From Arthrobacter_B sp038069765 (GTDB lineage Bacteria > Actinomycetota > Actinomycetes > Actinomycetales > Micrococcaceae), in contig NZ_JBBPFS010000008.1 of NCBI RefSeq assembly GCF_038069765.1, forward strand, positions 96,719-160,718: a DNA stretch of 64,000 nt, read 5' to 3'. The notes under the pieces are model-generated. The model was not told the origin of the DNA. It did no database searches and saw only the letters and a program-made list of their open reading frames with translations. Below, piece after piece: positions 1 through 9,367 of this stretch (positions within the stretch are counted from its first letter, which is position 1; every line of letters starts with the position of its first letter). Made by a program: the position numbers and the translations under genes.

Positions 1-1
1 T

Positions 2-1819
2 CGCCGGATTATGGATTGGTTCAAACCGAAAGAGCTGCTCGGGCTCACCGCTACCCCGGAGCGGGGCGACGGCGTCAACGTTGCTGATCAGTTCTTCGAA
101 GGCCGGGTGGCCAGCGAACTGAGGCTGTGGGATGCGTTGGAAGCCAACCTGCTGGTCCCGTTTCATTACTTTGGAGTGGCCGACGACGTCGACCTCAGCC
201 AGCTGGAATGGAAGCGCGGCAATTACGACACCACGCAGCTGAGCAATGTCTACACCGGCAACGATGCGCGGGCGGCCAAGATCATCGCTGAAACCCGGCG
301 CACGGTCACCAGCGTTGAGGATATGAGGGCGCTGGGATTCTGCGTTTCCGTGGAACATGCAAAATACATGGCCGACGTTTTCAATAAGGCAGGTATCCCC
401 TCCACAGTGGTGTCGGGTGAGACTCCGGAAGAGGAGCGCAAAGCGGCACTGAGCCGGCTGCGGAAGGGGGAGCTGAACTGCATCTTCGCCGTGGACGTTT
501 TCAATGAAGGGCTCGATCTGCCCGAAGTCGACACCATTCTGATGCTCCGGCCCACCCAGAGCTCCACCATCTTCCTGCAGCAGCTGGGCCGCGGCCTTCG
601 CCGGGCCAAAGACAAAGCCGTGCTCACCGTCCTGGACTTCATTGGTCAGCAGCGGCGGGAGTTCCGGTTCGACAACAAACTGCACGCCATGACCGGACTT
701 CGGCGAAAGGGACTGAAAGAAGCAGTGGAGAAGGGATTCCCTTTCCTGCCCTCGGGTTCCCAGATTGTGCTGGACCGGGTGTCCCAGCAGATCATCACGG
801 ACGGCCTCATTATCCAGTTGCGGAGCAACCGGCCGCAGTTGATCGCAGACATACGTTTCCATAAGGACAATAACCTGGCGAACTTCCTGCGGAAGTCCGG
901 CAGCGAACTGGAGGACGTCTACCGGAAAACAGGGGAATCCTGGACTTCTCTGATCCGTGCTGCGGGATTGGCCGAAGCCGGCTCCGGTCCGGCGCCTTTG
1001 CTGGGCGGGGATGAACAGCGATCGGTCGCGGAGGAGACGCTGCTGCTCCGCCGTATGACCACGCTGCTCTGTGTGGACGATCCCGAACGCGCCAAGGCGT
1101 ACACCCTGCTGGTGTCCGCTGGTGCTCCGCGGTACGAGGAGTTGGGATTCCGTGAGCAGACACTTGCCCGGATGCTGTTTTTTGCGCTGTGGCCTGAGGG
1201 CGGGAAATTCACCTCCTACGACGCCGGCTTCGATTTCCTGCGGAGCTTCCCGGCGGTTTGTGCCGAGATCCGGCAACTGGTTGCTCTCGGTGTCGAACGA
1301 ACGCGTTATTCCCCCAAGGGCTTGGGCCGCGGACTGGCACACGTGCCCCTGTACTCGCACGCGACCTACAGGAGGGAAGAAGTGCTGGCTGCGCTGGGCT
1401 ACCTGGCGCTGGATGGGCGGAAGGCCCGGCACCGGGAAGGTGTGGCCTGGTGTGAGGACACCCGAACCGACGCGTTCTTCGTGACGGTGGAAAAAGATGC
1501 CAAGGATCGGGCTGCCAGCATCATGTACAAGGACTATGCGATGAGCCCGGATGTGTTCCACTGGGAATCACAGAACAGCACATCCCCCACCAGCCCGGTG
1601 GGTCAGCGCTATCTGGACCACAAGGCGGCCGGTACGCAGATCCTGCTGTTCACGCGTGCGCGTGAAAACGATGAGTCGGGTCTGACGATGCCGTACGTTT
1701 GCCTGGGGCAACTGGACTATATGAACCACACCGGGTCAAAGCCGATTGCGATCACCTGGAAACTCCAGCGGCCGATGCCGGCGGATGTTTATACGCAGGC
1801 CAGCGCTGTGGCTCGCTAA
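2..1819 (+). CDS. DEAD/DEAH-box SF2 helicase with C-terminal DUF3427 domain, 5' part outside window
   Basis: The reading frame is open from the left edge, and the first in-frame ATG (11) lies in the middle of a helicase core, so the gene begins upstream. The residues just after it (LLGLTATPERGDG) are the SF2 motif III region that follows a DEAH box. Motifs V/VI are visible further on as FNEGLDLPEVD and QQLGRGLRRAKDK. The last ~250 residues, ending in YVCLGQLDYMNHTGSKP followed by an ITWKL core, match the DUF3427 domain. Members of this family usually carry a phospholipase-D-like nuclease domain at the N-terminus, but that part cannot be seen here. The protein is likely a cytoplasmic nucleic-acid translocase, and its place beside restriction genes suggests a defence role (inference). 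No frameshift was seen in the visible 600 residues. Confidence 0.85.
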   Translation, partial: RRIMDWFKPKELLGLTATPERGDGVNVADQFFEGRVASELRLWDALEANLLVPFHYFGVADDVDLSQLEWKRGNYDTTQLSNVYTGNDARAAKIIAETRRTVTSVEDMRALGFCVSVEHAKYMADVFNKAGIPSTVVSGETPEEERKAALSRLRKGELNCIFAVDVFNEGLDLPEVDTILMLRPTQSSTIFLQQLGRGLRRAKDKAVLTVLDFIGQQRREFRFDNKLHAMTGLRRKGLKEAVEKGFPFLPSGSQIVLDRVSQQIITDGLIIQLRSNRPQLIADIRFHKDNNLANFLRKSGSELEDVYRKTGESWTSLIRAAGLAEAGSGPAPLLGGDEQRSVAEETLLLRRMTTLLCVDDPERAKAYTLLVSAGAPRYEELGFREQTLARMLFFALWPEGGKFTSYDAGFDFLRSFPAVCAEIRQLVALGVERTRYSPKGLGRGLAHVPLYSHATYRREEVLAALGYLALDGRKARHREGVAWCEDTRTDAFFVTVEKDAKDRAASIMYKDYAMSPDVFHWESQNSTSPTSPVGQRYLDHKAAGTQILLFTRARENDESGLTMPYVCLGQLDYMNHTGSKPIAITWKLQRPMPADVYTQASAVAR

Positions 1820-2228
1820 CAACGACTAGAATGTAAACGCGCCGGGAGCAGGACGTTTAACCTCGGGCCTGACGGCAATGGTTTCAAATCATGCTTGCCT
1901 GGCAATATCCGGGGACATCATGCCGGAGAACAAAGCGCAGAGTTGCTCAGTGGCCTGGTGCACGTCCTTGAAAGCAATGACGACAAGATCACCGCGCAAC
2001 TCCAAGAGAAGGTTTCGTACCTGTCTAGTTGGCAGCGCCCCTGTTCCGCTGCTGTACTGCACATTGGTAAAGAGATGGGTGCAGCTGAAACGCCAAGTGA
2101 TCCGCACCAGCCCACCGAGGACCGAATTCGCCCGCCACGTGCATCGAACGAGTCAAAGACGGAGCGAGAAGTGAATTCAGAAGGTGATTGGTCAGCGCTC
2201 GCCTGCATGAGTACGTCAAATCAAGAAC
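1820..2228. other. 409-bp intergenic stretch without a supported gene
   Basis: This is the tail-to-tail gap between the DUF3427 helicase gene and the DUF2290 gene. Short open frames exist on both strands but overlap each other, lack ribosome-binding sites and show no recognisable domain. No clear terminator hairpin with a T tract was found. The AT content rises toward the right side, as in the neighbouring DUF2290 gene. It may be a decayed remnant at the border of an acquired block. Confidence 0.4.
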
Positions 2229-2900
2229 TCAGACAGGTGCAGCGTTAAGGTCCCAAGAAAAATGAGGTATTCGGCTTTCGGAAGAAGTGAGTGATTTAGT
2301 GCCAATATGCCTTGAGGAGGCAGCTTCAAAAAACGACTGGTGCACGAGCCAAAATTCTGCATAAAAGTTTCGAAAAACAAAGTCTGCGAACCGATGAATG
2401 TGTAATGGCGCAATGCATGCGATACGGCATGAAGTACCGTTCACCGTCATATGTGTCGCTGGGTGTCCAATCCCCGCAGCGTCGGGGTCGTAGTCAAATC
2501 TTATAGGTGAACGCAGTACGGGCATATCGTCTAGATATAAATCGATTACGTCAACTATCGGCGCGCCTTCGGCAAGTAAGTCCAGGTCAACATCGTAGGG
2601 ACAAGGGATATACGCCAACCTGTGTCCAACTACTAGTCCGTCAGATATTTGGTAGGTCGCCTGTAAAAGGCTCCCATCAAACAACATCGCGGAATAAGCA
2701 CCGGACTCGGCCCAAGAGAGGTACTGGTCTATTCCAGGATGCGCTCGGTTCAAAAGAAATGGAACTTCCTTGTTTTGGGTGTGAAAGGAAACGAGCGGAT
2801 CACTCATGGAGACCTCATTGGTGAACAGGGCGAGCTCGGCTTGAACGAGGTAGTCCAGCACATTCCTGATGTCGTCTCGGACCGTTCTAAGCGTCGTCAT
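2229..2900 (-). CDS. DUF2290 domain-containing protein
   Basis: This 223-residue protein matches the DUF2290 family throughout, most clearly in the block around GHPATHMTVNGTSCRI and FADFVFRNFYAEFW. It has no signal peptide or membrane segment and is probably cytoplasmic. The biochemical function of the family is not known to me. Its start codon overlaps the 3' end of the upstream SF1 helicase gene by 14 nt, so the two are almost certainly co-transcribed and translationally coupled. DUF2290 proteins are typically found next to such helicases, which fits a two-component defence-type module (inference). Codon use and base composition are clearly more AT-rich than in the rest of the window, pointing to recent acquisition. 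Confidence 0.8.
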   Translation of the reverse strand: MTTLRTVRDDIRNVLDYLVQAELALFTNEVSMSDPLVSFHTQNKEVPFLLNRAHPGIDQYLSWAESGAYSAMLFDGSLLQATYQISDGLVVGHRLAYIPCPYDVDLDLLAEGAPIVDVIDLYLDDMPVLRSPIRFDYDPDAAGIGHPATHMTVNGTSCRIACIAPLHIHRFADFVFRNFYAEFWLVHQSFFEAASSRHIGTKSLTSSESRIPHFSWDLNAAPV

Positions 2901-5037
2901 CAGATACTCCCCGCCTAAGCCTCCGCGTCAGGCGTGTTCGGACTGCGGGGGGGAGGTCCTGGATGTCCAGCTCACCGCGTTCGATTGCTTCCAGGAAGGT
3001 CATCAAACTGTCTGTGGCCTTTTTGATGGCGGCTTCCTCCCGTTCAGGGCGATCTCGGTGCACATGGCGTAGCTCGGCCAGCTCGGCTTTAGTAGGAATT
3101 GGAAACTTGAGTTGGTAGCCATTGTTGACGACTTCAGTAGCTTCACTGGTAATTGTCGACATTTTATCGCCGAATCCAGTGATTCGTACCCAGGCCCGGC
3201 TCCTCGTAATCGCAGTAAAGAGACTGTTTCTACGTGTAACTGAGTTAAAATCTGATGACGCAAATTGTGAATCGATCGCATATACCATTGGCGCTTCATT
3301 ACCCTTGGCGCGATGGATGTGAGCTAGGGCGATTGAACCGTTTTGGAAGACCTCATCAACACTGGTATTGACACCGACAAGATGTGAAGGAATGCCTCGC
3401 GCGTGCAATTCCCGCATAAGTCGAGGTGCACGGGACTTGGCGCGGTAAGGGTCAGGCAGTACGACGAGGATATCGTCGTGCTCGAGTTCGTCATCCGCCA
3501 AGTTCTTAACAATCTCATCAGCCACCCAGGAATCCTGTTCCGCTTCTGTCACGAAAGGCTTCAGAATAACCGCGTCGTCAGGCCGCACAAGTGTGGGAAA
3601 ATATGACGGGTAGCTTTCCGCGGAACGCTCTAGAGTAACAGTTGTTCCCTCTTCTAAGCTGCCGCGAAGAACGTTGTAGCCAATGTCCTTCCAGAGTGTA
3701 GGTTCATCGAAATGCTGGAGAAGGCCTCCAGATCGGTAAACTCCAAAGCCGAGCGCGTGGGCAGTTGCCAATGCCCATGGGGTATTTCTGTAACAAATTG
3801 GAAGGACTATGTCTCTCCTAGCTTCTCCCTCGCCGGACGCTAGGCTAATAAGTGATTCACCTGAAGGGCCCTTGCCGAATAACTCATCGGTTGAAGGCAT
3901 GGCAGCGTCTGACAACTTTTGAAGCTCATCGTATCCCCACACGATCCGCTTAGGTTCCTTCGTGAAAAGGTAGACAAGCTGGAAAAATTCTGGAGGAAGA
4001 TCTTGTGCCTCATCGATCAGGACTGCATCAAATATGGGATCGATATTTCGGTTCTGTGCAACTAGTAGCAGCTCGCGGCAGACACCCTGAAAAGCGTTGT
4101 CTCGCCCGTATGTTGCCATTGCGTAAGACCAGTCACGAGTCACCTCTCCAAGAGACCTGGCGATTAAGCTGTATATGCCAGACTTTCCGCTCGAGCCCCA
4201 CGAATGAACGATTCGTAGTCGATCTGGATCGGGCTTGTCGTTCATATGTTCAAAAGCAAATCTAGTAACCAAATCGTCAATTTGCTGGTAGAGAGCACGT
4301 GAATGAAATGTTAGCGCTATATTCCACTCGGGATGCTGAGAATGCCAATATGCTGCTTTTAGGGCCAGCACGACCGTTTTGCCGGATCCAGCTAACCCCC
4401 GAATGCGCTGCGGGCCCTCAGGGCTTTCGATCGCCGCTGCTTTCTGCCAGCGGTCAAGATTAGCGATTCCCTTCTCTATTTGCTTCATGACCGCACCTCT
4501 CGAAGTAGGTTTTACTACCGAAGCACGCTTTTTCGCAGGCTTTATCGTGGTGACCCTTTGCAATGCCGCATGCAATGCACGTTCAATCGGCTCAGAAACA
4601 GGTGTCAGCCCTTCGAGCCACGTAATAGCTTCGTCTAGCGCTCCGAAAAAACCTTCGTCAGGTGTTTCATTTGTATCGTTATGGGGCGCGTTTGGGAAGA
4701 TGGTAGCTGTATTCGGTGATGTCGCCAGTCGTCGACCGGAACGCAATGAATCGTGTCTGCTTAAGTGGCTTTCCAATACAGCGTATAGACGGTCTTGTTC
4801 GGCAACTAAGTCCGACCATTCGTCGCTCGTGAAAGGTTGGGTGTCTGACAAGATGAAGGCGACGACTCCGTGCGCACGACTAACAAGAAGGGCATCGAGC
4901 TGGACCTTTTCATCGGCAGTGGCTAACACTGGGTAACCGAGGTACACAGTCCCCTCATCCAAGACATCATCCAGTCGTTTCGCCAAAGCTCTTGCCGCGT
5001 AGCGATTGCGACTTTCTCCATACACAACTTCAAACAT
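2887..5037 (-). CDS. SF1 (UvrD/Rep-like) DNA helicase, partner of the DUF2290 protein
   Basis: The protein has 716 residues. A Walker A motif GLAGSGKT lies at about residues 214-221, motif II LIDEAQD at about 340, and C-terminal motifs include AHIHRAKGNEAPMVY and FTAITRSRAWVRITG, typical of UvrD/Rep helicases. Residues 1-90 (with LGYPV and VQLDALLVSRAHGVVAF) resemble a NERD-like nuclease fold, but the usual catalytic E-x-K is not obvious, so that part may be inactive or a sensor (inference). The product is cytoplasmic. It is the first gene of a two-gene unit with DUF2290 (14-nt overlap). A 295-bp gap separates it from hsdR upstream and contains a possible extended -10 (TGCTAGATC read on the minus strand near 5062-5070). 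The gene is AT-rich: 5' line 4261-4320 contains 24 G/C of 60. Confidence 0.85.
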   Translation of the reverse strand: MFEVVYGESRNRYAARALAKRLDDVLDEGTVYLGYPVLATADEKVQLDALLVSRAHGVVAFILSDTQPFTSDEWSDLVAEQDRLYAVLESHLSRHDSLRSGRRLATSPNTATIFPNAPHNDTNETPDEGFFGALDEAITWLEGLTPVSEPIERALHAALQRVTTIKPAKKRASVVKPTSRGAVMKQIEKGIANLDRWQKAAAIESPEGPQRIRGLAGSGKTVVLALKAAYWHSQHPEWNIALTFHSRALYQQIDDLVTRFAFEHMNDKPDPDRLRIVHSWGSSGKSGIYSLIARSLGEVTRDWSYAMATYGRDNAFQGVCRELLLVAQNRNIDPIFDAVLIDEAQDLPPEFFQLVYLFTKEPKRIVWGYDELQKLSDAAMPSTDELFGKGPSGESLISLASGEGEARRDIVLPICYRNTPWALATAHALGFGVYRSGGLLQHFDEPTLWKDIGYNVLRGSLEEGTTVTLERSAESYPSYFPTLVRPDDAVILKPFVTEAEQDSWVADEIVKNLADDELEHDDILVVLPDPYRAKSRAPRLMRELHARGIPSHLVGVNTSVDEVFQNGSIALAHIHRAKGNEAPMVYAIDSQFASSDFNSVTRRNSLFTAITRSRAWVRITGFGDKMSTITSEATEVVNNGYQLKFPIPTKAELAELRHVHRDRPEREEAAIKKATDSLMTFLEAIERGELDIQDLPPAVRTRLTRRLRRGVSDDDA

Positions 5038-5332
5038 CTTGGGCCTTGTCCTTAGCCTCGATCTAGCATGTTCCCTCTAAGACTCTATCCCGCACTGCTG
5101 TAGAAGGGTCACCGCAACTTTTGTCATCGGTACCGCCCTTCGGGACGTCTCTGTAGATTCAGAAGCCTCGCTTGTGGATCGGTGAGTCCCTGGTGGTCCT
5201 ACTTACACGTTTGAGACCGAGACGATGTGGGTCTTCTGGCCACATGACCCGAAGTGTGCGCGTGGTTTGAGGTACAACTTGTGATGGTCACCAGAATGCG
5301 CAGCAGGGTTCTGGTTATTTGGATGCCTGCAA

Positions 5333-8300
5333 CTATTTTTGCAACTCCTCATAGATCAACCCGCTCAGCATCGCCAGGAGCGCCCGCATCTTGGTCTTGT
5401 CCCCCAACGCCTGCAGGCTCAGGTTGTAGTGACTCTCCATGGAGTTCGTGACGGCGTCGCTAACCGCGTTTTCGAGGTGTGGGCTGCTGCCAAAATGGCT
5501 GCGGGAGTTATTGCGCGCCTGAGTTTGAAGGGTCTCGTTCTTCACCAGCTCGCGCCGCACGCCCTCCACGAAGTGGGCCACGGCGTCCAGCTCTTCGCCA
5601 TCGAAAGGCAGGTTGGCCTGCTGAATGATCTCCTCCCAACTCGCAAGCACCGGGTCCTTCGTTTCACCGGTTCCTATATCGGTCGCTGGCTTCAGAAATG
5701 CTTCGTCATCATCCACGAGCTGGAGCTGCGCCTGTCCCTTGTCTTTCAGCGCGTACTTGGCTAGGACAACGCCCGACAGGTCCAAGGCCACCGGAGCATC
5801 GTTCACCCGAAGTACCGGAAGCAGGAGCTTGAAGTAGATGGACCGCTTCTCCAAGTCAGGGTCAGCGAAGTTCACGATCTGGGACAGAAAATCGTAGGCA
5901 CGGACAAACGAGCCCAAATACTTTCGGAAGAGGTCCAGCTCGTCCTGAGTGGTTTTGTCCCCGGCCGCGACCGCTGCGTTGTAGCGGGTGTTGAACCGTG
6001 ACTTAGCAGGAGCAACCCACCCCGAGAGAACGTTGTTGCCCTCTTCCCGGATATACGCCTGCACAAGCCCGTCCACTTCCGAATCCAAGTAGATCTGCGC
6101 GGCATCCAGCTTGCTCTGCATATCGTGCACAACGTTAGGGTCGGATGTGGCCTCTAGCCGTGCCTCACGGAAGTAAGGCTTGAACGATTCCAGAATCTCC
6201 TCAGGCTTGTTTACGAAGTCGAGGACAAACGTCTGGTCCTTTCCGACGGCGGTGCGGTTCAACCGGGACAGCGTCTGCACGGCGGAAACGCCGGAAAGCT
6301 TCTTATCCACGTACATGGCAACAAGCAACGGCTGGTCGAAGCCGGTCTGGAACTTATTGGCAACCAGCATGATCTGGTACTCATTTGTCTTGAAGGCCTC
6401 GGGCAGTGTGCGGCCCTTGAGCCCCGAGTTCATGTTGATCTCGGTGAAGGATTCCGTCCCGGAGACGTGGTCGTTCACTTCGCCGGAGAACGCAACCAAC
6501 GTGCCCATATCAGCGTACCCGGCGTCGGCGATGTACTTGTCGATGGCGAGCTTGTAGCGGACAGCTTCCTTGCGGGAGCCGGTGACCACCATGGCCTTGG
6601 CCTTGCCGTCCAGCCGCCAGGCAATGTTGGCGCGGAAGTGCTCGACGATGACCTGGACTTTTTGGCTGATGTTGTACGGGTGCAGCTTCACCCAGTTCAT
6701 CAGCGACTTCAGGGCATCGGACTTCTCCACTTTGCTGTCTTCGGAGTCGTAGTCGCGCCCGTTGTGCGCCAGCCGATAGGCCACCTTGTAACTGGTGTAG
6801 TTCTGCAGCACGTCGAGGATGAAGCCTTCCTCGATGGCCTGCTGCATTGAGTACAAGTGGAACGGCTGGGGGAGTCCATTCGACCCGGGGCGGCCGAACA
6901 GTTCCAAGGTCTTGGCCTTCGGGGTGGCCGTGAAGGCGAAGTAGCTGATGTTCTTTGCGTCCGCCCGCTCGGCCATCTCTGCGGCCAGGTATGCCTCGAT
7001 GTCGATCTCGCCGCCGTCGTTGACATCGGAGAGCTCCTCAACAGAGAGTGCCTGCTTGACCTTATTGGCGGTGGACCCGGTCTGGGACGAGTGGGCCTCA
7101 TCGGCAATAATCGCAAAATTGCGGCCCTGAAGTGCCTTCGACTCAGCAATCGCTTTCACAGCAAAAGGGAAGGTCTGGATAGTGACGACGATGATGGGCG
7201 TCCGGGCGATCAGGGCCTCGGCAAGTTCGGCGGACTTGGAGCCGCCGGTGCCCTTGATCGGAACAACGACCCCGGACTTGTGCTCGATCTGGTAGATCGC
7301 GTCCTGCAGCTGTGAGTCAAGCACGGTACGGTCCGTCACGACGATGACGGAGTCGAAGATCTTCTCATTCTTCGCGTCGTGCAGGGAGCTCAACTGGTGT
7401 GCCGTCCAGGCAATGGAGTTCGTTTTCCCCGACCCTGCCGAGTGTTGCACGAGATAACGTTGCCCCGGCCCCTCGGAGCGTGCCGTTTCGATGAGCTTGG
7501 TGACAACATCCCACTGGTGGTAGCGGGGGAACAGCAGCGACTTGCTGATAACGCGTTCGCCTGTGACCGGATCGGTTTTGTCGCTGACCTGGAGGTGCAG
7601 GAACTTGCCGATGATGTTGAGCCACGCGTCGGGCTGCAGAACCTGCTCCCAGAGGTAGCTACTGGCGGATCCGGTGGGATTGACCGGGTTCCCGGCGTGA
7701 TCGCCGTTCCCGAGGTTGAAGGGGAGGAACCGGGTCCCCTTGCCTTTCAGCTCGGTGGTCATTTGGATTTCGTCGTTGCTGACGGCGAAGTGCACCAGGG
7801 CACGGCGGCCGAAGGCCAGCAACGGCTCTTCCTTATTCTTGGCGTTCCGCGGCAGGCGGTCGTGGCGGTACTGGGCGACGGCGTCGTTGATGTTTTGGGT
7901 GAAGTCAGTCTTTAGCTCGATGGTTGCGATTGGCAGCCCGTTCAGGAACAGGACCAGGTCGATGCTCTTCTTGGTGTCAACCGTGGAGTAGTGCACCTGA
8001 CGCATGACCCGCAGCCGGACCTTCCCGTAGCGCTCCAGCGTTTCAGGATTCAACCCCATCGCGGGTTTGAACTGGCACATGTCGAACTTCGCGGCCACAT
8101 CCTTGAACCCGGTGCGCAGCACGGAGAGCATGCCGGCTTCCTTGGTGGCGGGTTTGTCCAGCACCTTGCACAGGCGGTTCAGCAGGTTGTGCTCGGCCAA
8201 GGTACGTTCGGCCAGGGAATCGCCGGGTTTGAGGACCTTGCCCAGCTCATGGGGCTGGGTGTCCTGCAGCCAGCCGATGACGTCTTCGGGTACGACGGCG

Positions 8301-8413
8301 CGTTCGGCGTCGTAAAGCTCGCTCGCCTTGCGCTGAGGCTCATAGATCCATCCCTGGGCCGCGAGTGCCTGGCAGATTTCCTCTTCGAACATCACTTCGT
8401 TGTGCTGTGCCAT
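5333..8413 (-). CDS. hsdR: Type I restriction endonuclease subunit R (HsdR)
   Basis: This 1026-residue protein is the ATP-dependent translocase and nuclease subunit of a type I restriction enzyme. The N-terminal PD-(D/E)xK nuclease core is visible as DLVLFLNGLPIATIELK. It is followed by the helicase motifs QHSAGSGKTNSIAW (Walker A), IIADEAHSSQTG (DEAH) and FAFTATPK, and by motif VI around TLSRLNRTAVGKD. Length and order are typical of full-length HsdR. It works with HsdM and HsdS, cutting unmethylated DNA far from the recognition site after translocation. It is the last gene of the hsdM-hsdS-mrr-hsdR operon, starting 13 nt after mrr. No inactivating change was seen. Confidence 0.95.
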   Translation of the reverse strand: MAQHNEVMFEEEICQALAAQGWIYEPQRKASELYDAERAVVPEDVIGWLQDTQPHELGKVLKPGDSLAERTLAEHNLLNRLCKVLDKPATKEAGMLSVLRTGFKDVAAKFDMCQFKPAMGLNPETLERYGKVRLRVMRQVHYSTVDTKKSIDLVLFLNGLPIATIELKTDFTQNINDAVAQYRHDRLPRNAKNKEEPLLAFGRRALVHFAVSNDEIQMTTELKGKGTRFLPFNLGNGDHAGNPVNPTGSASSYLWEQVLQPDAWLNIIGKFLHLQVSDKTDPVTGERVISKSLLFPRYHQWDVVTKLIETARSEGPGQRYLVQHSAGSGKTNSIAWTAHQLSSLHDAKNEKIFDSVIVVTDRTVLDSQLQDAIYQIEHKSGVVVPIKGTGGSKSAELAEALIARTPIIVVTIQTFPFAVKAIAESKALQGRNFAIIADEAHSSQTGSTANKVKQALSVEELSDVNDGGEIDIEAYLAAEMAERADAKNISYFAFTATPKAKTLELFGRPGSNGLPQPFHLYSMQQAIEEGFILDVLQNYTSYKVAYRLAHNGRDYDSEDSKVEKSDALKSLMNWVKLHPYNISQKVQVIVEHFRANIAWRLDGKAKAMVVTGSRKEAVRYKLAIDKYIADAGYADMGTLVAFSGEVNDHVSGTESFTEINMNSGLKGRTLPEAFKTNEYQIMLVANKFQTGFDQPLLVAMYVDKKLSGVSAVQTLSRLNRTAVGKDQTFVLDFVNKPEEILESFKPYFREARLEATSDPNVVHDMQSKLDAAQIYLDSEVDGLVQAYIREEGNNVLSGWVAPAKSRFNTRYNAAVAAGDKTTQDELDLFRKYLGSFVRAYDFLSQIVNFADPDLEKRSIYFKLLLPVLRVNDAPVALDLSGVVLAKYALKDKGQAQLQLVDDDEAFLKPATDIGTGETKDPVLASWEEIIQQANLPFDGEELDAVAHFVEGVRRELVKNETLQTQARNNSRSHFGSSPHLENAVSDAVTNSMESHYNLSLQALGDKTKMRALLAMLSGLIYEELQK

Positions 8414-8426
8414 TACGTTCTTCCCC

Positions 8427-9365
8427 CTAGAACTTGTCGAAAAAGTCCTGATCGACTTTCTTGACGACGACGGTGCGGTCCACCTGTACGCCCACTCCGT
8501 ATTCGAACATCAGCGTAGCTAGTCGCTGACCGTCGATCAGGATAAGCGTGTAGTGCGCGGTATCCCGGGCTACAGCCCGTGCACCGCTGGTAAAGCTGGA
8601 CGTGGTGATGAAGATGCCCTTGGTGGCCCGGAACTGGCCGAGCGCACCGCTGAACGCCTGGACCTCGGGCGCGCCGACGTTGTTGCCTTCGGAATACCTC
8701 TTCGCCTGCAGATAGACCCGGTCGAAGCCCAAGGCGTCCTGCCAGACGATGCCGTCCACGCCCTTGTCCCCGGAACGCTGCGTGGGCTTGAGGTTGTCCT
8801 CCCGGTCCGTGCCGTAGCCCAGTGCCCGCACTACAAAGGGGATCAGGTGCTCGAAGGCATCGGGGGAAAGCTCCAGCAGATTGCGGTAGATCTCGTCAAT
8901 GACAACTTGGTTCAGCTGGGCAGCTGATTGCTCCAGGGTCTCAGACGGGTCGGGCTCAAAGACGACGGCGCTGGCGTCTTCCGCGGAACCCGGCAGTGCG
9001 CTGACAGTTGCAGCCTTGGGACGGCGGGAGATGTTCTGGTACGCGCGGTACGGCTCGTACTCCATCAGTGTCTCGTGTGTCAGCCGGGCGCTGCCAGCTG
9101 CACGGGTCTGCCCCTCGTCACTGATCCGGTACTGCCCGCGGGCTTCCCGGATAAGCAGGCCCGCCTTCATCGAATCGAAGACCGCCCAATTGATGCGGTT
9201 GGCCCAGCGTGCCTCACCGGAGGACATGATTTCCGCCATGTCTTCCTCGCTGAGGTGTTCGCGTTCGGCGACGGTCGCCCGGATTTCTGCATTTCGCCGG
9301 GTCTGTCCGTCAGCCATGATCCGGATAACCGGGTCGATAAAACCGTGCCATTGTGGAAGCGCCAT
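8427..9365 (-). CDS. mrr: Mrr-family restriction endonuclease embedded in the hsd operon
   Basis: The protein has 312 residues. The N-terminal ~95 residues form an Mrr-N winged-helix-like region (WHGFIDPVIRIMADG ... GLLIREARGQYRISDEG). The C-terminal part has the Mrr catalytic core, with GDKGVDGIVWQDALGFDRVYLQAKRY giving the D...Q-x-K signature in place of D...E-x-K. Mrr enzymes are cytoplasmic nucleases that attack modified (methylated) DNA. The gene starts 2 nt after hsdS and ends 13 nt before hsdR, so it is part of the type I operon. A modification-dependent nuclease made together with a methyltransferase implies that it tolerates the HsdM mark and may target other methylation patterns (inference). 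Confidence 0.9.
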   Translation of the reverse strand: MALPQWHGFIDPVIRIMADGQTRRNAEIRATVAEREHLSEEDMAEIMSSGEARWANRINWAVFDSMKAGLLIREARGQYRISDEGQTRAAGSARLTHETLMEYEPYRAYQNISRRPKAATVSALPGSAEDASAVVFEPDPSETLEQSAAQLNQVVIDEIYRNLLELSPDAFEHLIPFVVRALGYGTDREDNLKPTQRSGDKGVDGIVWQDALGFDRVYLQAKRYSEGNNVGAPEVQAFSGALGQFRATKGIFITTSSFTSGARAVARDTAHYTLILIDGQRLATLMFEYGVGVQVDRTVVVKKVDQDFFDKF

Positions 9366-9367
9366 GC

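Noticed and set aside
1878..2248. Small genes in the gap after the DUF3427 helicase
   Set aside because: Overlapping frames on both strands, no ribosome-binding site and no recognisable domain.
5290..5315. Terminator hairpin downstream of hsdR (ACCAGAA / TTCTGGT)
   Set aside because: The stem is only 7 bp with a 12-nt loop and no T tract on the minus strand; too weak to list as a feature.
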